From Bacteroidetes bacterium UBA4416 (GTDB taxonomy: Bacteria > Bacteroidota > Bacteroidia > B-17B0 > Aurantibacillaceae): a DNA stretch of 64,000 bases. Where the stretch lies: the NCBI GenBank assembly GCA_002390745.1, contig DGQK01000023.1:1-64000 (forward strand), read 5' to 3'. The notes under the pieces were generated by a model. The model did not search any database and had not been told where the DNA came from. It saw only the letters and a list, made by a program, of their open reading frames with translations. The stretch's first letter is position 1, and every line of letters starts with the position of its first letter. The position numbers were made by a program, and so were the translations under genes. This document shows, in pieces, positions 60,029 to 64,000 of the stretch.

Positions 60029-60571
60029 ATGAAATACATTATCGTGGATCTGGAAGCGACCTGCTGGCCGCTAAAGGACCACAAAAACAAAAACGAAATT
60101 ATAGAGATTGGTGCCGTCTGCATCAATGAAGAACGCCAGACAGAAAGCCGCTTCAGCGAGTTTGTGAAACCGGTGCTTAATCCACGGCTTTCCGAGTTTT
60201 GCATCGGCCTGACAACCATTACCCAAAAGGATATTGACGCTGCTGATACCTTCGATCAGGTAGTGGCGCGTTTTAAATCCTGGATAGGCCTGGAAGAAGA
60301 TTACGTCTTGTGCAGCTGGGGTTTTTATGACCGCTCGCAGTTTGCCAGCGATTGCCATCTTCATCACCTCGATACCAAATGGCTGGAGCACCATATCAGT
60401 CTGAAGCACCAGTATGCCGTGATTAAAAAGCTGGGGCGTCCCATAGGCATGGGCCAGGCGCTCAGGATGGAAAACCTGAAGCTCCTGGGCACGCATCACC
60501 GTGGAATTGACGATGCGGTGAATATCTCCAGGATCTTTGTGAAGCACTTCGATCACTGGGATTTTGGTTAA
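60029..60571 (+). CDS. DEDDh 3'-5' exonuclease, ERI-1/KapD-like
   Basis: 180 residues: IIVDLEATCW (Exo I, D7 and E9), EIIEIGAV, LCSWGFYDRSQF (Exo II region with Asp near 96) and GTHHRGIDDAVNISRIF (Exo III, H and D near 160-165). The ERI-1-like branch trims RNA 3' ends, such as those of rRNA and small RNAs. Placed between Y-RNA-like clusters, it is a good candidate for maturing or trimming these RNAs. Confidence 0.88.
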   Translation: MKYIIVDLEATCWPLKDHKNKNEIIEIGAVCINEERQTESRFSEFVKPVLNPRLSEFCIGLTTITQKDIDAADTFDQVVARFKSWIGLEEDYVLCSWGFYDRSQFASDCHLHHLDTKWLEHHISLKHQYAVIKKLGRPIGMGQALRMENLKLLGTHHRGIDDAVNISRIFVKHFDHWDFG

Positions 60572-60575
60572 GTGC

Positions 60576-60656
60576 CGTCATTGCGAATGTAGCGCAGCGA
60601 AATGAAGCAATCTCATCTTCATAGAGATTGGCTTCATGGTTCCTTCTCGCCATGAC
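60576..60656. repeat. dispersed palindromic repeat, copy 3
   Basis: Same element as at 21914 and 39843, slightly diverged (TCGCCATGACA at the right end). Confidence 0.75.
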
Positions 60657-60664
60657 AAAAAATT

Positions 60665-60737
60665 AAAGAGTGCCGTGTAGTACAGTTACTTCATCCTGAA
60701 AATATGACACCAGTCTGTACTCAACTTTCGCCTCTTT
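60665..60737 (+). ncRNA. Y-RNA-like RNA 7, short form
   Basis: Outer stem AAAGAG/CTCTTT, 5' loop TGCCGTGT, inner stem AGTACAG/CTGTACT, then TTACTTCA; 3' loop CAACTTTCGC. 73 bases, no T-arm. Confidence 0.65.
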
Positions 60738-60742
60738 GATCA

Positions 60743-60811
60743 AAAGGTGCCGTTGAAAAGAGTTACTTCACTTTTAATGAACATAAACACTTTTTTCGCT
60801 TATTGCCCTTT
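60743..60811 (+). ncRNA. Y-RNA-like RNA 8, short form
   Basis: Outer stem AAAGG/CCTTT, 5' loop TGCCGTT, inner stem GAAAAGAG/CTTTTTTC (one G-T), then TTACTTCA; 3' loop GCTTATTGC. Followed by a tRNA-like gene at 60821. Confidence 0.65.
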
Positions 60812-60820
60812 ACTCTTTCA

Positions 60821-60883
60821 GGATAAATGCTCATAACGGATGCGTATGTTTTTTCATGCAAGGTTCGAATCCTTGTTTATCCA
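60821..60883 (+). tRNA. minimal tRNA-like RNA, T-rich anticodon loop
   Basis: Acceptor GGATAAA/TTTATCC, a hairpin TATG-TTTTTT-CATG in the anticodon place (TTT possible, hence Lys-like), T-arm CAAGG-TTCGAAT-CCTTG. The D-arm is poor and the variable loop absent, so 63 bases only. Confidence 0.5.
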
Positions 60884-61052
60884 CGACGGCTGGCCGGTTT
60901 GGCAAGCCTGGCAGGTGCCTTTGCGTTGCTGTGTTTTTGTTGATGTGCAGGCATAAAGGAGCGGTTAGAGGCCGCAGCCCGATAACAATAGGGGCAAAGT
61001 TCTGAAAAAGCCTTCTTGCATAACGCAGGCATCTGCCAAATTATAGTGATTG

Positions 61053-61084
61053 ATCCCGGTGATAGTCTTGTCATCGGGATTTTT
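61053..61084 (+). terminator. intrinsic terminator
   Basis: ATCCCGGTGA / TCATCGGGAT stem (one G-T) and T run. It may end the transcript of the last Y-like/tRNA-like RNAs; 60884-61052 shows nothing else. Confidence 0.75.
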
Positions 61085-61140
61085 CATACAGAAGCGGTTG
61101 TTAAACTCTCCTAAAACGGATTTTGATCAGCAGAAATAGA

Positions 61141-61148
61141 TACATTTG
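61141..61148 (+). promoter_or_regulatory. -7 box TACATTTG
   Basis: Good -7 element preceding a short ORF and then the 61348 gene. Confidence 0.5.
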
Positions 61149-61154
61149 TATCCT

Positions 61155-61262
61155 ATGAACCATACAGCCAATACTATTCTGAAAAAAGGAAGATCATCTG
61201 TCGGCACTTCCAATTGTGTTCGTAATACCATTTTCTCCATTACCGCTTACCCTAATCATTAA
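61155..61262 (+). CDS. possible 35-residue leader ORF
   Basis: Begins MNHTANTILKKGRSS and ends TAYPNH, seven bases after the -7 box. Could be a leader peptide; no family recognised. Confidence 0.3.
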   Translation: MNHTANTILKKGRSSVGTSNCVRNTIFSITAYPNH

Positions 61263-61347
61263 TTTAGTTGGCATTCGCTGCCTGGCCTGTTGCTGCCTCC
61301 TGCGGCCCGGAATTCTATTTTCTAATCCTTAAACAACTAAATTACCC

Positions 61348-61986
61348 ATGAAAACATTATGCCGGCGATCCGTCATCGCCGCCCTCATCATGGCTATCCT
61401 CAATGGCCAGGCAATAATCGCACAAACAGATTCCGTCGTTATCAGAGTTCATTTTCTGCATGGCTCCAAACCGAAGTTCAGATTCCGGCACGAAGAAAGC
61501 CGTTGGTTTGGCGGCATCCTCGGCGGGCACGCCGGTGTCGAATGTGAGCCTAATGAGATCGTCAACTTTGTACCTATGGCCCGATTCCATGTATTTGCAA
61601 AGCCGGAGCTCATCAACAGCCAATTCAGTACCCACGACACGCTCTCCTTTTATGAGATTCTCGGAGGCGATTATGGATCCGTTAAGAAGACCATCATCAC
61701 GCTCAGGATCTCCGCGCAACAAAAAGCCGCCCTGGATTCTGTTGCCGCAACGTATAAAAACAGGAGCCCTTATGATTACGCCTTCTTCGGCATGCGTTGC
61801 GGAGCTGCGGCTTACGATCTACTGGCCCGGGCAGGCATACAACATCCTTATTCCTTTGCAAAAACCTGGTCTAAGTTTTTTTATCCGAGGAAAACACGCC
61901 GTCGCCTGGAAAGGCTTGCTGCGGCCAGAGGCTGTACTGTGCAGAAAATGCCCGGAAGTATAAAGCGGGTCTGGGAAAAAGACTAA
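61348..61986 (+). CDS. secreted protein, possibly permuted NlpC/P60-like
   Basis: 212 residues with a signal peptide (about 1-25, ending AIIAQ). GGILGGHAGVECEPNE near 52-67 followed by MRCGAAAYDLLARAG near 150-164 gives the His-before-Cys order of permuted papain-like (YaeF/YiiX) proteins. Basic C-terminus. The fold assignment is tentative; if right it is a thiol hydrolase acting on peptidoglycan or lipids. Confidence 0.5.
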   Translation: MKTLCRRSVIAALIMAILNGQAIIAQTDSVVIRVHFLHGSKPKFRFRHEESRWFGGILGGHAGVECEPNEIVNFVPMARFHVFAKPELINSQFSTHDTLSFYEILGGDYGSVKKTIITLRISAQQKAALDSVAATYKNRSPYDYAFFGMRCGAAAYDLLARAGIQHPYSFAKTWSKFFYPRKTRRRLERLAAARGCTVQKMPGSIKRVWEKD

Positions 61987-61997
61987 GAGGATGATTT

Positions 61998-62675
61998 ATG
62001 GAAGCGCATATGATCCTGTTCATTCTGCTGATGGCGGTAGAAACCATTCTGCTTGTCAGACACCAGGCAGAACCGCTTTACCTGAAGAAGACATTGGAAA
62101 ACATTGTTACCGGGCTCATCGTCCTTTTGTTTGACCATGGCTTTTCCCTTCTCAGTTATCCTTGACTGGTATATATCTACAAGCATCACCTCTTTGAGAT
62201 AGAGAAAAACAGATTCTGTTCCGGAGCCCTGTTTTTGTTGCTGGACTTTACAGAATACTGGTTCCATCGCCTGAGCCATCGGATTCCTTTGATGTGGACG
62301 GCGCACAAAGTACATCACCAGAGCACGGTCTTTAACCTGAGTGTTGGCCTTCGGACATCCGTCCCGATTCCCTTTTTCAATGTTGGTTTCTATGCCCTCA
62401 TCCCCTTGTTGGGCTTTGATCCGTCCGATCTCCTGTTTTTTATTTATTTGCAGGGGATTTACCAGCTGTTCATTCATACAGAAGTGATCAGAAAGCTTGG
62501 GGTGCTCGACCTGGTTTTGATCACACCTTCTGTGCACCGCGTCCATCATGGGGTCAATGAACAATACCTGGATAAAAACTTCGGGAAGATCTTCGTGATC
62601 TGGGATCACCTCTTCGGCACCTACGAAAAAGAAAGAACGGCGATAGTATATGCCCTGAGGGAGAGAGCGGACTGA
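61998..62675 (+). pseudogene. sterol desaturase/fatty acid hydroxylase family, in-frame stop
   Basis: One frame runs from ATG 61998 to 62675 with a single TGA at 62163-62165, after FSLLSYP and before LVYIYKHHLFEIEKN. The C-terminal part carries the His boxes of the family: DFTEYWFHRLSHRIPLMW (HRxxH), WTAHKVHHQS (HxxHH) and SVHRVHHGVN. A TGG to TGA change at a Trp would explain the stop. The protein is an integral membrane di-iron oxygenase when intact. Read-through or a sequencing error are alternatives. Confidence 0.7.
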
Positions 62676-62754
62676 TCAGGTGCCAACTGGTGCCTGTTAA
62701 AAAGTGGTGGCACAAACAATTTGGATAGCCGCCGGGAATTCAAGACCTAATGCG

Positions 62755-62762
62755 TAACTTTG
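62755..62762 (+). promoter_or_regulatory. -7 box TAACTTTG
   Basis: Lies over the upstream TTG codon of the next frame, which argues for the downstream GTG start at 62781. Confidence 0.45.
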
Positions 62763-62780
62763 AGTGACTATTTGTCCCCT

Positions 62781-63467
62781 GTGAAACGGAAGCGTATTAT
62801 TTATCTTTTGCTGCTGGCCTTGTTTTCTATTGGCAGCTATTTCCTATACCATCGCCTGATGGACAGCAAGGAAAAGATCCTGGATAATAGATTTTATAAA
62901 GCAGAGCTTGATAGTATCCAGGATCTCCGTCGCTCCCTGAAAAACCGGAATGCCGGAAAAAGAGCACTGAAGGCCGCCTTCGTGAAACAGATTACCCAAA
63001 AGGTATTTCCCTACTGGTACGGTACCAAATGGGATTTTAACGGCACCACCGAAATGCCCCAGGAAGGAAGTATCGCCTGCGGCTATTTTGTCACGACGAC
63101 CCTGCGCGACATGGGCGTACCGATCAACCGTGTGAAGATGGCCCAATGCGCTTCCGAGGAAATGATCCGTTCGCTGGCCTCCAAAGAACAGGTGCATTAT
63201 ATTTCCAATACCTCTTTAAAGGACTTTGAGAAAAAACTGTTGACCTATGGAAATGGCTTATACATCATCGGCCTCGATAACCATACCGGTTTTATTTGGG
63301 TAGATGGTGCGGAACGCTATTTCATTCATTCTACCGGCTGGTTTCCGTTTAAAGTGGTGAAAGATGTGGTAAGCAAATCCTCTGTTTTAGAGAAATCGAA
63401 ATACCGTGTTGTTGGAAAGATCAGCGACGACGAACACTTTCTGAATAAGTGGATTGAAAACGATTAG
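62781..63467 (+). CDS. membrane-anchored cysteine-hydrolase-like protein
   Basis: 228 residues from GTG 62781; the frame also has a TTG at 62760 but this overlaps a -7 box. A membrane segment near residues 5-22 precedes a soluble domain with GSIACGYFVTTTLRDMG (possible catalytic Cys), LYIIGLDNHTGFIWVDG and YFIHSTGWFPF (possible catalytic His). This order resembles NlpC/P60-like or other papain-fold enzymes of the envelope. Not assigned further. Confidence 0.6.
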   Translation: MKRKRIIYLLLLALFSIGSYFLYHRLMDSKEKILDNRFYKAELDSIQDLRRSLKNRNAGKRALKAAFVKQITQKVFPYWYGTKWDFNGTTEMPQEGSIACGYFVTTTLRDMGVPINRVKMAQCASEEMIRSLASKEQVHYISNTSLKDFEKKLLTYGNGLYIIGLDNHTGFIWVDGAERYFIHSTGWFPFKVVKDVVSKSSVLEKSKYRVVGKISDDEHFLNKWIEND

Positions 63468-63474
63468 AAAACGC

Positions 63475-64000
63475 CTATTCCTTCATCACCTTTTGAAGGT
63501 AAACACCTTTCACGGTAAAGATGCGAAGTACATACATTCCTTTGGCAGACTGGCTTAGGTCGAGCGTCGCCGTTTCCGAACGAAGCTGATCCTTTTCAAC
63601 AATGAGCTGCCCGATGGTATTGAATACCTCGATCTTTGCCATCTCTGTGTTTCCCCTCAGGAATAGCATACCGGAGGTCGGATTCGGGTAAAGCTTAAAC
63701 ACGATCGTGCCGTTCGTTTCTTCCAGGCCGGTACAGGCATTTGCCGTTACTGAGAGGGAAGCCGTATTCGAACAGCCGTTGCCATTGGTATAGGTATAAT
63801 ATACCTTATGGATACCCGTTGCGGTTGGCGTAAGCGCTGCCGATGCCACATTGCTCCCGGTGTAGGCGCCTCCTGCCGGTGTGCCGTTCAGGGTTACGGT
63901 ACTTCCCACACAGGTAAGCGTGGAAGCCGTCAGGGATACGTGCGGAATCGTATCGATGCTAATGGTTTTGGTGCCCGTGGAAAGGCAGCCACCGTTGAGT
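63475..64000 (-). CDS. T9SS cargo protein, C-terminal part (continues beyond the window)
   Basis: The minus-strand frame is open to base 64000. It holds Ig/PKD-like repeats (SLTASTLTCVGSTVTLNGT, TGIHKVYYTYTNGNGCSN) and a type A sorting domain (FKLYPNPTSGMLFLRG to VYLQKVMKE). Such repeats are common in gliding and adhesion proteins of this phylum. The start is not in the window. It is convergent with the preceding gene with a 7-base gap. Confidence 0.85.
   Translation of the reverse strand, partial: LNGGCLSTGTKTISIDTIPHVSLTASTLTCVGSTVTLNGTPAGGAYTGSNVASAALTPTATGIHKVYYTYTNGNGCSNTASLSVTANACTGLEETNGTIVFKLYPNPTSGMLFLRGNTEMAKIEVFNTIGQLIVEKDQLRSETATLDLSQSAKGMYVLRIFTVKGVYLQKVMKE

Overview
The window looks like a chromosome segment of a Bacteroidota species, probably of the Chitinophaga/Sphingobacterium/Cytophaga side. 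Evidence: several cargo proteins with type IX secretion C-terminal sorting domains, a TonB-dependent receptor, a propeller-type LytS-like sensor kinase, and many -7 boxes of the form TAnnTTTG. The first 2.2 kb is visibly more AT-rich than the rest. No rRNA genes, complete IS elements, prophage or CRISPR arrays were seen.

Layout. 1-3.3 kb: T9SS cargo genes, one broken by a one-base deletion. 3.6-16.5 kb: one long + strand operon headed by an NrtR-type Nudix regulator. It encodes a short PRPP-synthetase-like protein, a NADAR protein, KptA, a 2OG-Fe(II) oxygenase, a PPP-type phosphoesterase, a DUF4291 protein, a nucleoside-deoxyribosyltransferase-like protein, a nicotinamide phosphoribosyltransferase, a macrodomain protein, two ADP-ribosylglycohydrolases, a TonB receptor, PnuC and a NadR-like enzyme. 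Together they suggest NAD+ rebuilding plus removal or recycling of ADP-ribose. 16.8-21.0 kb: a candidate RiPP-type cluster with two TIGR04222-like membrane proteins carrying Gly/Cys tails, a DUF692/MNIO enzyme, its partner and a nucleotidyltransferase-like protein. 21.0-37.5 kb: a reverse transcriptase fragment, thioesterase with TetR regulator, PbpC, a LytS/LytTR pair, an alpha-2-macroglobulin and a T9SS cargo gene.

38-61 kb is an RNA-repair and RNA-quality-control region. It holds RtcB-PrfH-AAA/M41 protease, Thg1 followed by a DraRnl-like RNA ligase, a 12-gene tRNA array, an STM4011-4015-like radical SAM cassette, a divergent WYL regulator/TROVE (Ro60) pair, and then at least eight structured RNAs that share a two-stem architecture like that of Y RNAs, several with tRNA-like T-arms. 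A slipin, an S24/S26-like protein and a DEDDh exonuclease follow. The rtcB and thg1 operons start from almost identical promoters and each has a short ORF and an intrinsic terminator before the first gene. The tRNA-His in the array has no encoded G-1, the base that Thg1 adds.

Taken together, the window reads as a stress or conflict island: NAD+ and ADP-ribose repair, tRNA/rRNA end healing and ligation, spare tRNAs, and a Ro60 particle with an expanded set of candidate Y RNAs. 61.3-64 kb returns to envelope proteins, with a desaturase-like gene interrupted by a stop codon and the end of another T9SS cargo gene. Functions come from recognisable motifs read by eye; no database search was possible.
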